Counted from the stretch's first letter, positions 44,716-54,673 are shown. The stretch is DNA of 64,000 bases from Prevotella sp. Rep29 (GCF_019551475.1 NZ_CP047159.1:1426001-1490000); one strand, 5' to 3'. Notes: generated from the letters alone by a model not told the origin. Made by a program: numbers and translations.

Positions 44716-44928
44716 TTATAAGAGTTTCCCATTCCAAAAGGCACGCAAACAACCATCCTTTCCTGCAGATAAAACAATTGTTCCACCCAACCATTCCGTC
44801 ATAGGAAGTTCTTCTTCCAAGTGTCCGTATTTCAGAACTTTGCCGTCAACAAGTTCGACAAACGCTTGCACGATAGTCTCGTCGTCATATCGTAGCTCAT
44901 GAACAGCAATCCTCCTCTTCTTCATCAC
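44716..44928 (-). CDS. Conserved hypothetical 70-aa protein
   Basis: Small protein whose ATG overlaps the stop of the DUF4296 gene by 4 nt (ATGA), so translation is coupled. Reads KKRRIAVHELRYDDETIVQA and ends AFWNGKLL, beta-rich, no signal peptide. Function unknown; its fixed position between DUF4296 and M23 genes suggests an envelope-linked role. Confidence 0.65.
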   Translation of the reverse strand: MMKKRRIAVHELRYDDETIVQAFVELVDGKVLKYGHLEEELPMTEWLGGTIVLSAGKDGCLRAFWNGKLL

Positions 44929-45953
44929 CTTCTTTTATGTGGCAGAGGAAGCCTTTCTCTATGCACTGGGACATCTGGCTCTATCACCTCTTGCTCTTGT
45001 TCCACATTCGGGGCGGCAACACGAGAACGATGCCCTTGGGGAATTGCGGGCGAACTATTTGCCGAAGGTCTCTCGTGTGGAATTGGGAGGTTTTCATTTC
45101 TCTCCGGCTCCATCGGTTGCTCTGCCATTCCGTCATCAGCACGCTCAGTACCTGGCTCCAAATGAGTGGAACTTACACGCATTCTTATCAGCTGAATATC
45201 ATAAATGCTGAGCAACTTGTAGGTCTGGGATTTGTCGTTCAGATGATTAATCAATGAAACATATCCGCGAATTTCTTTAATGCCAACCTTTTCCGGGTCG
45301 TCTATCCTGACTGAGGTATAGCCGTTAGATGAGAAATTCTGAATCTGCGTGGCTATACTGTCATTCCTAAATCGCACAGACAGAGTTGCGACAGCATTCT
45401 TCGTTCCATCTTGGAAAATGAATTGACTCTTAAAATTCAACAGGATACGGTCCCCTTGATGGAACGATGTATCTGCCTTTATTGCAAACGACAATTTATT
45501 ATGAGGAGGTTTGGGGAGAAGGATTTCTGAGCGATTGCCTTGCCAGATATTTGCCGTATCTCCCTTTGCGGACAAAGCTGCGTAATCGTTTACATTTCCA
45601 CCCAAGCTCTTTGATTCTTCAGAAAAACGCTTGGCTATATTCTCGTAGATTTTGTGCAAGCGCTCCGTATATCTATAATAATATACCATTGACGAATCGA
45701 ACTCTGCCTGAGTAACTCCGTGCTTTTTCAATATGGCATCATGCGATGCAAGAAACATCACCCCATCCTGCCGTGCTCCCATTTGAGTGTATGCATCCAA
45801 AAGGTGGTAGTCATACAGGATTTTCTCCATCTTTCCCGGCTGTATGTACTTCCGTGGCACTGACGGTTTGCAGGCAACTGCTCCGAACAAGACCACCACA
45901 ACAGCCAAAAGCTGAACCGCAGGCACGATATGACTACTTATCCGCTTTCTCAT
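44925..45953 (-). CDS. DUF4296 lipoprotein
   Basis: A 342-aa envelope lipoprotein (signal ends VVLFGAVACKPS, Cys lipidated). The DUF4296 region (KYIQPGKMEKILYDYHLLDA to YYRYTERLHKIYENI) is followed by a beta domain and a Glu/Pro-rich tail (MAEQPMEPERNENLP). Function unknown. It overlaps lspA by 20 nt, fitting the conserved Bacteroidetes order. Confidence 0.82.
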   Translation of the reverse strand: MRKRISSHIVPAVQLLAVVVVLFGAVACKPSVPRKYIQPGKMEKILYDYHLLDAYTQMGARQDGVMFLASHDAILKKHGVTQAEFDSSMVYYYRYTERLHKIYENIAKRFSEESKSLGGNVNDYAALSAKGDTANIWQGNRSEILLPKPPHNKLSFAIKADTSFHQGDRILLNFKSQFIFQDGTKNAVATLSVRFRNDSIATQIQNFSSNGYTSVRIDDPEKVGIKEIRGYVSLINHLNDKSQTYKLLSIYDIQLIRMRVSSTHLEPGTERADDGMAEQPMEPERNENLPIPHERPSANSSPAIPQGHRSRVAAPNVEQEQEVIEPDVPVHRERLPLPHKRR

Positions 45954-46587
45954 CCTTATGATTAAAGAGGGAGATTTGTGATAATTCCTTACGGTAGAAC
46001 AGCAAAAGCGCTACAACTCCGACGCTGATACACGAATCGGCAAAGTTGAAAACAGGACTGAAAAAGATGAAATGCTCTCCTCCCCATATCGGCAACCAAT
46101 CCGGGAGATTGGTATCTATGATGGGGAAATAGAACATATCAACTACCCTGCCCTGCAGGAACGGAGCATAGCCCTCTCCAAAAGGCACCAATGTCGAAAC
46201 AGAAAACGGTGTGGATTCTGAGAAAATCAAGCCATAAAACAAACAGTCGAAGATATTCCCAATGGCTCCCGCAAAAATCATAGACAAACATACGAGATAT
46301 CCCGTCCGCACCTTTTCTTTCAATACTTTCCAGATATAATAGCCAATGACTGAAACCACGACTACGCGGAAAAGTGTGAGCACGACTTTGTTGATGAATG
46401 TCATTCCATACGCCATCCCGTTGTTTTCAATGAACAAGATCTGAAACCAATCAGCAATATGGATACTTTCACGAAGATACATGCCGGTCTTTACTTCAAT
46501 CTTTATTATCTGATCTATGACAATCATAATAACAATCAGACCGAAAGCCAACCAACCTTGCGAGAGGAATTTCCGTCTTCCTTTCAT
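45934..46587 (-). CDS. lspA: Lipoprotein signal peptidase
   Basis: Inner-membrane aspartyl peptidase that removes lipoprotein signal peptides (217 aa). Four helices, with catalytic aspartates in GRVVDMFYFPI and FNFADSCISVG and the conserved VIDQIIKIEV near the N-terminus. It carries an extra loop compared with E. coli LspA, as is usual for Bacteroidetes. It begins one nt after the traR-like gene. Confidence 0.94.
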   Translation of the reverse strand: MKGRRKFLSQGWLAFGLIVIMIVIDQIIKIEVKTGMYLRESIHIADWFQILFIENNGMAYGMTFINKVVLTLFRVVVVSVIGYYIWKVLKEKVRTGYLVCLSMIFAGAIGNIFDCLFYGLIFSESTPFSVSTLVPFGEGYAPFLQGRVVDMFYFPIIDTNLPDWLPIWGGEHFIFFSPVFNFADSCISVGVVALLLFYRKELSQISLFNHKDEKADK

Positions 46588-46968
46588 TTAACGCTTACGT
46601 GCATTTTTTGAAGCGACACTTAATGTAGCATGAGGCACAGCGCGAAGACGTTCTTTGGGAATCAGTTCTCCCGTCATGCGGTCTATTCCATAGGTCTTGT
46701 TTTCTATGCGAATCAGTGCCGCCTCCAATCCCTGGATGAATTTCTGCTGCCGACTGGCAAGCTGCATCAGTTCCTCTTTGCTCTGTGTAGCACTACCCTC
46801 CTCTAATATCTTATATGTAGGAGAAGTATCGTCAACATCATTACCATCAGCATTCATCAACTGTTTCATCATGATATCATAATCACGACGTGCCAATGCC
46901 AATTTTTCATTGATAATCGAACGGAACTCTTCCAGTTCCTCATCCGTGTAACGTGTTTTTTCTGCCAT
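46588..46968 (-). CDS. TraR/DksA-like protein lacking zinc cysteines
   Basis: A 126-aa protein with the DksA coiled-coil body (TDEELEEFRSIINEKLALAR to ASRQQKFIQGLEAALIRIEN) and the TYGIDRMTGELIPKERLRAVPHA motif where the zinc finger would be. All four cysteines are absent, so it cannot bind zinc in the usual way. It probably acts on RNA polymerase's secondary channel, possibly with ppGpp. Conserved position between ileS and lspA. Confidence 0.85.
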   Translation of the reverse strand: MAEKTRYTDEELEEFRSIINEKLALARRDYDIMMKQLMNADGNDVDDTSPTYKILEEGSATQSKEELMQLASRQQKFIQGLEAALIRIENKTYGIDRMTGELIPKERLRAVPHATLSVASKNARKR

Positions 46969-46980
46969 AGCAATTTAAAA

Positions 46981-49900
46981 TTATTTGTCTATTTTCTTGA
47001 TATTGATATTTAACTTAAATTGATCAAATTCAAATTCAACGCCCGAGTTATCAGCTATTTCCACACTGTCTGCCAGCACCTGTTGCTGAATATAATCAGT
47101 GTATGAAGCAACTGCCTCTTCTATTTGCGGATTCGGTGAAACCACGACATGGATTCTGTCCGTAATCTCCAAGCCGCTATCCTTCCGCAAGTTCTGAATG
47201 CGGTTGATCAGTTCACGAGCCATACCTTCGCGCAACAGTTCATCGGTCAACTGAACCTCCAGGGCGACGGTCAGATTGCCTTCGTTCGAAACCAGCCAAC
47301 CAGGGATGTCTTCACTGATAATCTCAACATCTTCAACATCTACGACAACCTGTTCGCCATCTACCGTCATCGTATATGTCTTGTTCTTTTCAAATTCGGC
47401 AATCTCCTCTTGCGACAATTCTGCCATCTGTGCAGCAACGCCCTTCATGAGCTTGCCAAACTTCTTGCCCATCGTACGGAAGTTGCATTTTACCTTCTTC
47501 ACCAAGATGCCAAGGCCATCAACGAAATTCAGTTCTTTCACATTCACTTCGCTCAAAACCAATTCTTTGACGGCTTCGATGTGCTGTTTCTGAGTATTGT
47601 CCGTTGCTGGAATCATGATAGTTGACAGTGGCTGACGGACTTTGATGTTGACCTTCCGTCGCAATGCGAGCACCATAGAGGTGATTTTCTGTGCCATGCC
47701 CATCCGTTCCTCAAGTTCCCGGTCGATAAGAGCCTCGTCTGCCTGTGGGAATGTGTCAAGATGAACGCTGTCACATGAGCCACCCAGGTCGCAATAAAGC
47801 TCGTCGGCATAGAACGGCGCAAAAGGTGCCAGCAGTTTGGAGATGGTCAGCAAGCATGTGTAGAGGGTTTGATATGCCGACAACTTGTCTGTGCTCATCT
47901 CTTTTCCCCAGAAACGCTTACGGTTCAGACGCACATACCAGTTACTGAGGTCGTCATTCACGAAGGCAGCAATCAGTCTGCCGGCACGTGTCGGGTCATA
48001 GTCTTGCAATTCGGCATCAACCTTCTTCACCAGAGAGTGGAGTGAAGACAGAATCCAACGGTCGATTTCAGGACGTTCGTCATATTTGACTTCCGGCATC
48101 TTGCTGTCAAAGCCATCCACATTTGCATATAATGCAAAGAATGAGTAGGTATTGTAGAGTGTTCCGAAGAATTTGCGTCCCACTTCTGCCACTCCTTCCG
48201 GGTCAAACTTCAGGTTGTCCCACGGCTCGCTATTGGTCATCATATAGAATCTGACAGCATCGGCACCGTGTTTCTCTATCATTTCAAAAGGACTGGTCAC
48301 GTTGCCCAAACGCTTGCTCATCTTATTGCCTTTTGCGTCGAGCACCAATCCGGTTGAAATCACATTCTTATACGCCACATTGTCAAACACCATCGCTGCA
48401 ATGGCATGCAGGGTAAAGAACCAACCGCGTGTCTGGTCAACTCCCTCATTGATAAAATCGCACGGGAACGCCAGTCCCTTGTCGATTTCATCCTTATTTT
48501 CGAAAGGATAATGAACCTGTGCATACGGCATAGCGCCTGAATCGAACCAAACGTCAATAAGGTCTGTCTCGCGCTTCATCGGTTTTCCCGTTTCGCTCAC
48601 AAGCACGATATTGTCCACATAAGGACGGTGAACGTCTATCTTATCATAGTTCTCTTGCGACATATCACCAGGAACAAAACCTTTTTCCTTGAAAGGATTC
48701 ACGTCCATGATGCCGGCTTTCACACTTTTCTCTATTTCATTGTACAGTTCTTCCAACGACCCGATGCAGATTTCCTTGCCGTCTTCATCACGCCAGATGG
48801 GAAGTGGTGTTCCCCAGAAGCGCGAACGGGACAGGTTCCAGTCATTCAGGTTCTCAAGCCAGTTGCCGAAGCGTCCGGTTCCCGTTGATGCCGGCTTCCA
48901 GTTGATTTGCTTGTTCAACTCGACCATTCTGTCCTTACATGCCGTTGAACGGATAAACCAAGAGTCGAGCGGATAATAGAGCACGGGCTTGTCCGTACGC
49001 CAGCAATGCGGATAATTATGGGTATGTTTCTCTATCTTGAAAACCTTATTCTGGGCTTTCAGGTCCATGCAAATGGTGATATCCAGCGTCTCGTCTTTAT
49101 CCGTAAGATTTTCATCGTACGCATTCTTGACATAACGCCCTGCATATCTGTCCCACACCTCTCTATTGACATATTTGCTGACGAAATCTTGGTCCAGATC
49201 TTCTATCTTGAAATATTTTCCTTCCAAATCAACCACCGGGCGTTCAGCTCCCTTCTGGTCAATCAACACGATAGGCGGAACACCTGCCTTTTTGGCAACA
49301 AAGGCGTCATCGGCACCGAAATTCGGAGCAATATGCACGATACCCGTACCGTCTTCCGTCGTTACGTAATCGCCTGGTATCACGCGGAAAGCGCCATCCT
49401 GCACAGGACGGATGCCAGGGATGAGCTGTTCATACGCAATTCCTTCCAAGTCCGTTCCCTTATAGCGTCCGACGATTTTCCAGGGAATCACCTTGTCTTC
49501 TGCCTTATAAGCCTGCAGGTCTCCATCCTTTCCTTCTTCCTTGAAGTAGGCGTTCAGACGAGCTTCAGCCAGCACCACCGTAATCGGCTCTGACGTGTAT
49601 GGATTATAGCTCTGAACCGCCACGTAATCAATCTTAGGTCCTACACAGAGAGCTGAGTTTGCTGCCAGTGTCCATGGCGTTGTCGTCCATGCCAAGAAAT
49701 AGGGTTTGCCCCACTCTGCCATTTCGGGTTTCGGAGTCTTGATAGAGAACTGTGCCGTGCAAGTCGTATCTTTCACGTCGCGATAACACCCCGGCTGGTT
49801 CAACTCATGGCTGGAGAGTCCTGTTCCGGCTGCCGGAGAGTATGGCTGAATGGTGTATCCCTTATATAGCAGACCGTTGTCATACAACCGTTTCAGGAGC

Positions 49901-50403
49901 CACCACAATGTTTCGATGTACTTATTGTCGTAAGTGATATACGGGTCATCAAGGTCTATCCAATATCCCATACGCTCGGTCAGGTCGCGCCACTCGGCTG
50001 TGTACATCATCACGTTCTCACGGCACCGGCGGTTGTATTCCTCGATAGACACATTTTTAGGCGAAGCCGGATTATCGATATCCGCCTTTGTAATACCTAA
50101 GGCTTTCTCTACACTCAGCTCCACAGGCAATCCGTGGGTATCCCAACCTGCCTTACGTTTCACTTGATAGCCCTTCATCGTCTTATAACGACAGAAGGCG
50201 TCTTTGATTGCACGTCCCAATACATGGTGGATGCCTGGATGTCCGTTGGCTGAAGGGGGACCTTCATAGAAAACAAACTGAGGACATCCCTCGCGCTCAT
50301 CTACTGAGCGCCGGAACACGTCATGGCGTTTCCACGCTTCCAGCATATCTTGATTGGTGGCGGTCAGATGAAGACCGCTATGTTCTGCAAACTTTTTTGA
50401 CAT
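46981..50403 (-). CDS. ileS: Isoleucyl-tRNA synthetase
   Basis: Class I synthetase of the long type (1140 aa). The HIGH-equivalent is NGHPGIHHVLGRA and the KMSKS loop is GNKMSKRLGN. CP1 editing region lies in the middle (EDGTGIVHIAPNFG); the C-terminal extension ends with an Ile/Asp/Lys-rich tail. It heads the minus-strand run down to 41402 and has a consensus promoter. Confidence 0.96.
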   Translation of the reverse strand: MSKKFAEHSGLHLTATNQDMLEAWKRHDVFRRSVDEREGCPQFVFYEGPPSANGHPGIHHVLGRAIKDAFCRYKTMKGYQVKRKAGWDTHGLPVELSVEKALGITKADIDNPASPKNVSIEEYNRRCRENVMMYTAEWRDLTERMGYWIDLDDPYITYDNKYIETLWWLLKRLYDNGLLYKGYTIQPYSPAAGTGLSSHELNQPGCYRDVKDTTCTAQFSIKTPKPEMAEWGKPYFLAWTTTPWTLAANSALCVGPKIDYVAVQSYNPYTSEPITVVLAEARLNAYFKEEGKDGDLQAYKAEDKVIPWKIVGRYKGTDLEGIAYEQLIPGIRPVQDGAFRVIPGDYVTTEDGTGIVHIAPNFGADDAFVAKKAGVPPIVLIDQKGAERPVVDLEGKYFKIEDLDQDFVSKYVNREVWDRYAGRYVKNAYDENLTDKDETLDITICMDLKAQNKVFKIEKHTHNYPHCWRTDKPVLYYPLDSWFIRSTACKDRMVELNKQINWKPASTGTGRFGNWLENLNDWNLSRSRFWGTPLPIWRDEDGKEICIGSLEELYNEIEKSVKAGIMDVNPFKEKGFVPGDMSQENYDKIDVHRPYVDNIVLVSETGKPMKRETDLIDVWFDSGAMPYAQVHYPFENKDEIDKGLAFPCDFINEGVDQTRGWFFTLHAIAAMVFDNVAYKNVISTGLVLDAKGNKMSKRLGNVTSPFEMIEKHGADAVRFYMMTNSEPWDNLKFDPEGVAEVGRKFFGTLYNTYSFFALYANVDGFDSKMPEVKYDERPEIDRWILSSLHSLVKKVDAELQDYDPTRAGRLIAAFVNDDLSNWYVRLNRKRFWGKEMSTDKLSAYQTLYTCLLTISKLLAPFAPFYADELYCDLGGSCDSVHLDTFPQADEALIDRELEERMGMAQKITSMVLALRRKVNIKVRQPLSTIMIPATDNTQKQHIEAVKELVLSEVNVKELNFVDGLGILVKKVKCNFRTMGKKFGKLMKGVAAQMAELSQEEIAEFEKNKTYTMTVDGEQVVVDVEDVEIISEDIPGWLVSNEGNLTVALEVQLTDELLREGMARELINRIQNLRKDSGLEITDRIHVVVSPNPQIEEAVASYTDYIQQQVLADSVEIADNSGVEFEFDQFKLNINIKKIDK

Positions 50404-50439
50404 ATTGGTTAGTTTATTACATTATTTATAATTAATGCG

Positions 50440-50471
50440 CAAAGTTATTAAAAAAAATTGTGCCAACCAAA
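50440..50471 (-). promoter_or_regulatory. Promoter of ileS
   Basis: TAACTTTG at 50447 to 50440 and TTTG at 50471 to 50468, 20 nt apart. Confidence 0.65.
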
Positions 50472-50577
50472 TTTGCGCATGATAATAATGCCAAATTAGT
50501 GTTAGTTTGATGCAAAAAAGGACTTCTCATCATGCGAAAGTCTGCATAAGCGAAATTGAAAGTACAGGTTTTTCCAA

Positions 50578-50670
50578 CCAAATTCAGTGAAATTGGTGAC
50601 CAAATTCAGTGAATTTGATTACCAAATCAAGTGAATTTGGTCAGCAAATCAAGTTGAATTGGTCAGCAAA
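50578..50670. repeat. Tandem palindrome array E, 22-bp period
   Basis: Five units start at 50578, 50600, 50622, 50644 and 50666, 22 bp apart. The core is AAATTCA-g-TGAATTT, drifting to AAATCAAGTTGAATT in the fourth unit. The arrangement (15-nt palindrome plus 7-nt linker) matches arrays B, C and F, but the sequence is unrelated. It lies between ileS and the rpsP terminator in a 327-bp gap. Confidence 0.82.
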
Positions 50671-50673
50671 AAT

Positions 50674-50711
50674 AAAGGGAGAATGTGCAAAAGGCTGCAC
50701 ACTCTCCCTTT
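50674..50711 (-). terminator. Terminator of rpsP
   Basis: AAAGGGAGA-TGTGCA pairs with TGCACA-TCTCCCTTT across one mismatch; a T run follows on the minus strand. Confidence 0.85.
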
Positions 50712-50730
50712 CATTCCTTCATTGCCAAGA

Positions 50731-51366
50731 TTATGCTTCAGCAGGCTCTTCAGCCGGAGCTTCTTCTGCTGCAGGTGCTTCCTCAGCCTTCGGTTCCTCA
50801 ACAGGAGCTTCTTCTACTTTCGGCTCTTCTGCAACGGGTTCCTCAACAGGAGCTTCAACAGTTTCTTCTGCTGCAGCTTCCTCTGCCGGAGTTTCCTCTG
50901 CTACTTCAGCAGCTTTCTTGTCAGCTACTTTCTTTGCAATTTCTTCGTTCTTCTTTTTCTCTTCCTCAAGATTCTTTGCTGCTGCATCTTTCTTTGCTTT
51001 CGCATTCTTCTCGCGAACAGCCTCAAAACCTTTCAGTTTCTCTTCCTTCCATGCGTCGAACTTTTTCTGGGCTGTAGCCTCATCAAACGCTCCTTTTCTT
51101 ACGCCACCGCGCAGGTGTTTCATAAGATAGACGCCTTCGTTTGAAAGGATGTTACGAACTGTGTCTGTCGGTTGCGCACCGACTTCCACCCAATACAGGG
51201 CGCGATCGAAATTCAAATCTACTGTGGCTGGATCGGTATTCGGATTGTACGTACCAATCTTCTCAGTAAATCTACCATCACGTGGTGCCCTTGCGTCAGC
51301 GATAACGATACGATAGAAAGCATAGCCCTTACGACCGCCGCGCTGTAATCTGATTTTTGTTGCCAT
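50731..51366 (-). CDS. rpsP: 30S ribosomal protein S16 with long acidic tail
   Basis: 211 aa, about twice the E. coli length. The first about 85 residues are S16 ([47 protein letters not shown]). The rest is a Lys-rich helix region ([17 protein letters not shown]) and a Pro/Ala/Glu low-complexity tail ([18 protein letters not shown]). Tailed S16 is common in Bacteroidetes; the tail's role is unclear. Own promoter and terminator. Confidence 0.95.
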   Translation of the reverse strand: MATKIRLQRGGRKGYAFYRIVIADARAPRDGRFTEKIGTYNPNTDPATVDLNFDRALYWVEVGAQPTDTVRNILSNEGVYLMKHLRGGVRKGAFDEATAQKKFDAWKEEKLKGFEAVREKNAKAKKDAAAKNLEEEKKKNEEIAKKVADKKAAEVAEETPAEEAAAEETVEAPVEEPVAEEPKVEEAPVEEPKAEEAPAAEEAPAEEPAEA

Positions 51367-51427
51367 TTTTACTTAAAATTTGAATTAAAAATTTGAATCT
51401 CATGCCATTATCTCGTAATAGCGGGTG

Positions 51428-51457
51428 CAAAGGTACACATTTTTTTCCTATTACAAA
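51428..51457 (-). promoter_or_regulatory. Promoter of rpsP
   Basis: TACCTTTG at 51435 to 51428 and TTTG at 51457 to 51454, 18 nt apart. Confidence 0.6.
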
Positions 51458-51478
51458 AGGTTTTTCGTTTTTTCTTTC

Positions 51479-51486
51479 TATTTTTG
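51479..51486 (+). promoter_or_regulatory. -7 box of the GT2 gene
   Basis: TATTTTTG, 9 nt before the ATG at 51496, so a very short leader. Confidence 0.5.
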
Positions 51487-51495
51487 CAAACGAAT

Positions 51496-52401
51496 ATGAC
51501 GAACCAACTGTCCATATTGCTGCCCGCCTTCAATACCAATTGCTCTCAGTTGGTGGAGGAATTGTCGCGCCAGGCTGCAGATATCTCACTGCGGAGCGAT
51601 TTCCGCTATGAAATCATCGTTGCGGAAGACGGTTCGACCAATCAGGAGACGATTGCGGCAAACAAAGCAATACTGGACTTGGAGAATTGCAGGCATATCG
51701 TTCAAGGAAAAAACACAGGAAGGGCTGCCATCCGGAATCTGCTGACAAGAGAAGCCCAGTACGAATGGTTGCTTTTCATCGACAGCGACATGTCTGTCGG
51801 AAAAGACGTCATCCGCAACTACCTGGCGACTGATGCGGCTCAGGTCATCGATGGCGGATATATTCTGCGTAGGGACGACCGCAGATGGAAGGGCAATCTC
51901 AGATATTTGTATGAGGTGGAGGGAGAAGAAGCTCACTCCTGCGAGCAACGGACGAGACACCCTTACCAGCAGTTTCACACTTCAAACTTCTTAGTGCAGC
52001 GGGAAGTGCTCATCAAACATCCGTTCGATGAACAGATTAAGGAATATGGCTACGAGGATGTGTTATGGGGACGGACATTAAAAGAGAACAGCATCACCAT
52101 CAGTCACATTGATAATCCCGTGCTCTTCGTGGATTTTGAAGACAACCTCGCTTATCTCCAAAAAACGGAAACGGCTTTACACACATTATATAAATATAAG
52201 GACCAACTCGAGGGATTCTCCCAACTGCTCACCACAGCCAACCGCCTCAAAAAGAACAGGTTGGACGGCATTATACGAGCGTTATACCGCATTACTCAAA
52301 AACCGATACGCAAGAATCTGATTTCAGCACACCCCTCTTTACTGCTTTTCAAATTCCACAAACTGGGATATTTCTTGAGCATCAAGGAAGAGGCACGTTG
52401 A
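51496..52401 (+). CDS. Family 2 glycosyltransferase
   Basis: About 301 aa, GT-A fold. LSILLPAFN at the start, the nucleotide-sugar residue AEDGSTNQET, the DXD motif in LLFIDSDMSVG and an acidic base region in EYGYEDVLWGRTL. Probably transfers sugar to a glycan or lipid; acceptor unknown. The frame's TTG at 51484 overlaps the promoter, so ATG at 51496 is used. Isolated gene. Confidence 0.87.
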   Translation: MTNQLSILLPAFNTNCSQLVEELSRQAADISLRSDFRYEIIVAEDGSTNQETIAANKAILDLENCRHIVQGKNTGRAAIRNLLTREAQYEWLLFIDSDMSVGKDVIRNYLATDAAQVIDGGYILRRDDRRWKGNLRYLYEVEGEEAHSCEQRTRHPYQQFHTSNFLVQREVLIKHPFDEQIKEYGYEDVLWGRTLKENSITISHIDNPVLFVDFEDNLAYLQKTETALHTLYKYKDQLEGFSQLLTTANRLKKNRLDGIIRALYRITQKPIRKNLISAHPSLLLFKFHKLGYFLSIKEEAR

Positions 52402-52563
52402 GAAATCATTGCCGAACAAGTCTCTTGAATCCAAATCGGACATTAGACTTTGTATTCAGAATATCTAATCGTTCTCATGACTGATTTAGGTTGAATACGC
52501 TCTTATATTTGCCGTTTTCAACAAATACTTGCGCATAAAACTCCTTTTCTCAATTATTTTCTT

Positions 52564-52571
52564 TACTTTTG
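52564..52571 (+). promoter_or_regulatory. -7 box of the DUF3298-rsmG-ruvC unit
   Basis: TACTTTTG, 24 nt before the ATG at 52596. A second box TATATTTG lies at 52504-52511. Confidence 0.45.
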
Positions 52572-52595
52572 CAGCGACGAATCAACAAAGTTGAA

Positions 52596-53393
52596 ATGAA
52601 ACGACAGTTCACAGCAATCATATTCCTCATCCTTGTAACGGCTCTGACTTGTTGCAAGGACAGCAACCATACACAACGTCCTTCTGGCATTGAGTTCGAC
52701 AGCATCGCCATCGACACTGTCGCCACTCTAACTTCTGACATGAACGCTCCTCAATGCATCTTGAAGTTGGACATTAAGATTGCAAAGGGAGAGCACGCAC
52801 GGCAGATTAACGACAGCCTCATCAGGAGCGGTATATTGGTACCCGACTACCTGTCGCTCACGACCATGAGTTTATCGCCGAAAGAAGCTGTTGACTCTTT
52901 CGTGAAAAGATACATCAATGACTATCGGGAATTTTACACCCCAATCTTTCAGAAAGAAGCCAACAAGGCATACGGTCAGCAATTTTTCGAGGTGACGACA
53001 AAAACACAAGGCGGCAAAGAGGGCATCACAAACTATATCGCAAACATCAGCATCATTTCCGGAGAACAAAATACGGAATACACGCTCGCGAGGAATATCG
53101 ATGAGCGCTCGGGAAAGATACTTTCACTGAGCGATATCCTTGACGACGGCTCTGAGTCGGCTGTCGGGGCAGTCATCCTAAAGCAACTGGGCAAACAAGA
53201 AGACAAGAGCACTGACGACCTCCTGCAGGAAGGATTCTTCGCCAGCAGGGATGCCTACCCTTCGCACAATTTCTTGCTCAACGAGAATAGCATTACATTT
53301 ATATATATAAGTGGTGAGATTGCCAACAGGCTGAAGGGGGAAATCCATGTGGACGTAGAATACAGTGACCTGAAAAAATGGCTAAAGATATGA
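52596..53393 (+). CDS. DUF3298/RsiV-like lipoprotein
   Basis: About 265 aa. A lipoprotein signal (FLILVTALTCC) is followed by a region with INDSLIRSGI and, in the C-terminal half, the DUF3298 body (YTLARNIDERSGKILSLSDI... NSITFIYISGEIA). Family members are often anti-sigma or envelope proteins. The frame's earlier TTG is rejected. Its stop overlaps the start of rsmG (ATGA). Confidence 0.82.
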   Translation: MKRQFTAIIFLILVTALTCCKDSNHTQRPSGIEFDSIAIDTVATLTSDMNAPQCILKLDIKIAKGEHARQINDSLIRSGILVPDYLSLTTMSLSPKEAVDSFVKRYINDYREFYTPIFQKEANKAYGQQFFEVTTKTQGGKEGITNYIANISIISGEQNTEYTLARNIDERSGKILSLSDILDDGSESAVGAVILKQLGKQEDKSTDDLLQEGFFASRDAYPSHNFLLNENSITFIYISGEIANRLKGEIHVDVEYSDLKKWLKI

Positions 53394-54010
53394 ACGAGAT
53401 ATTGAAATACTTCCCCCACCTCAGCGAGGAGCAAGGCAGACAGTTTGAACAGCTTGGCACGCTCTACCGCGAATGGAATGAGAAAATCAACGTCATTTCA
53501 CGAAAAGACATTGAGCATCTCTATCTGCACCATGTACTCCATTCACTGAGCATCGCAAAAGCCTTGAACTTCAAAAAAGGAACACGCATCCTCGATTTAG
53601 GAACCGGAGGCGGATTCCCGGGCATTCCACTTGCCATCATGTTCCCCGAATGCCAATTCAAACTGATTGACGGAACGGGAAAGAAAATACTCGTCACCAA
53701 GGAAATTGCCACAGCCGTCGGACTGAGCAACGTGCAAGCCATGCAAATACGTGGAGAGGAAGAGAAAGAGAAATTCGACTTCGTTGTCAGCAGGGCGGTA
53801 ATGCCACTACCCGACTTGTGCAAATTGGTGCGCAAGAACATTTCCAACAAACATCAGAACGCAATGCCTAACGGCATCTTTTGCCTGAAAGGCGGGAATA
53901 TCGACGGGGAAATCCATCCCTTCCGCAAAAGCATCGAAGTAATGGAAATCAGCAACTGGTTTGACGAAGAATGGTTTAAAGAAAAATATTTAATCTATTT
54001 ACCTATATGA
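53390..54010 (+). CDS. rsmG: 16S rRNA (guanine527-N7)-methyltransferase
   Basis: Ribosome-modifying SAM methyltransferase (about 206 aa). The SAM motif is ILDLGTGGGFPGIPLAIMFP, then LIDGTGKKILVTKEIA and VVSRAVMPLPDL. The ATG at 53390, overlapping the previous stop, gives MNEILKYFPHLSEEQ, which matches the family start better than ATG at 53378. Overlaps the MBL gene by 4 nt. Confidence 0.93.
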   Translation: MNEILKYFPHLSEEQGRQFEQLGTLYREWNEKINVISRKDIEHLYLHHVLHSLSIAKALNFKKGTRILDLGTGGGFPGIPLAIMFPECQFKLIDGTGKKILVTKEIATAVGLSNVQAMQIRGEEEKEKFDFVVSRAVMPLPDLCKLVRKNISNKHQNAMPNGIFCLKGGNIDGEIHPFRKSIEVMEISNWFDEEWFKEKYLIYLPI

Positions 54011-54651
54011 TTAACGTACAGCGGTTTATCTGCAATATGCTCGACGAGAATTGCTACGTCGTAAGCGATGAGACCAAGGAATGTGTAATCATCGACTGCG
54101 GAGCATTCTATGACGAAGAACGGATTGCCATCGTGGACTATATCCGAACGAACGGACTTACCCCGAAACGCCTGCTGGCTACCCACGGGCACCTCGACCA
54201 CAATTTCGGCAATACCACCATCTTCGAGCAGTTCGGACTGCGTCCGGAAATTGCTAAGGAAGACGAGCGGATGATGAACAATCTGCATGCACAGGCAGAA
54301 ACATTCTACCACATGCAGCTCGAAGAAGAATACCCTGCCGTTGAGAGGTTTTTCGAAGAAGATAAGAACATTACGTTCGGAAACCAGACACTGCAAATTA
54401 TCCCGACTCCTGGACACTCACGAGGCTCGGTATGCTTCTACAACAAAAAGGAGAACGTACTCTTCACGGGCGACACGCTTTTCCAAATGTCTATCGGAAG
54501 GACCGATTTGCAAGGCGGCAGCATGATGCAAATCATACAAAGCCTGCGCACGCTGGCACAACTTCCCGACGAAACGATTGTCCTGCCGGGACATGGAGGG
54601 CAGACAACCATAGGAGAAGAACTCAAACACAATCCTTATATGGATAGATAG
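54007..54651 (+). CDS. MBL-fold metallo-hydrolase (glyoxalase II-like)
   Basis: A 214-aa zinc hydrolase with the HxHxDH motif [10 protein letters not shown], the [10 protein letters not shown] loop, TGDTLF and [10 protein letters not shown]. Cytoplasmic, general hydrolase of the YcbL/glyoxalase II type. ATG overlaps rsmG's stop (ATGA), so it is translationally coupled. Confidence 0.9.
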   Translation: MINVQRFICNMLDENCYVVSDETKECVIIDCGAFYDEERIAIVDYIRTNGLTPKRLLATHGHLDHNFGNTTIFEQFGLRPEIAKEDERMMNNLHAQAETFYHMQLEEEYPAVERFFEEDKNITFGNQTLQIIPTPGHSRGSVCFYNKKENVLFTGDTLFQMSIGRTDLQGGSMMQIIQSLRTLAQLPDETIVLPGHGGQTTIGEELKHNPYMDR

Positions 54652-54673
54652 AAACCAAATCGGTCTGAACGGC

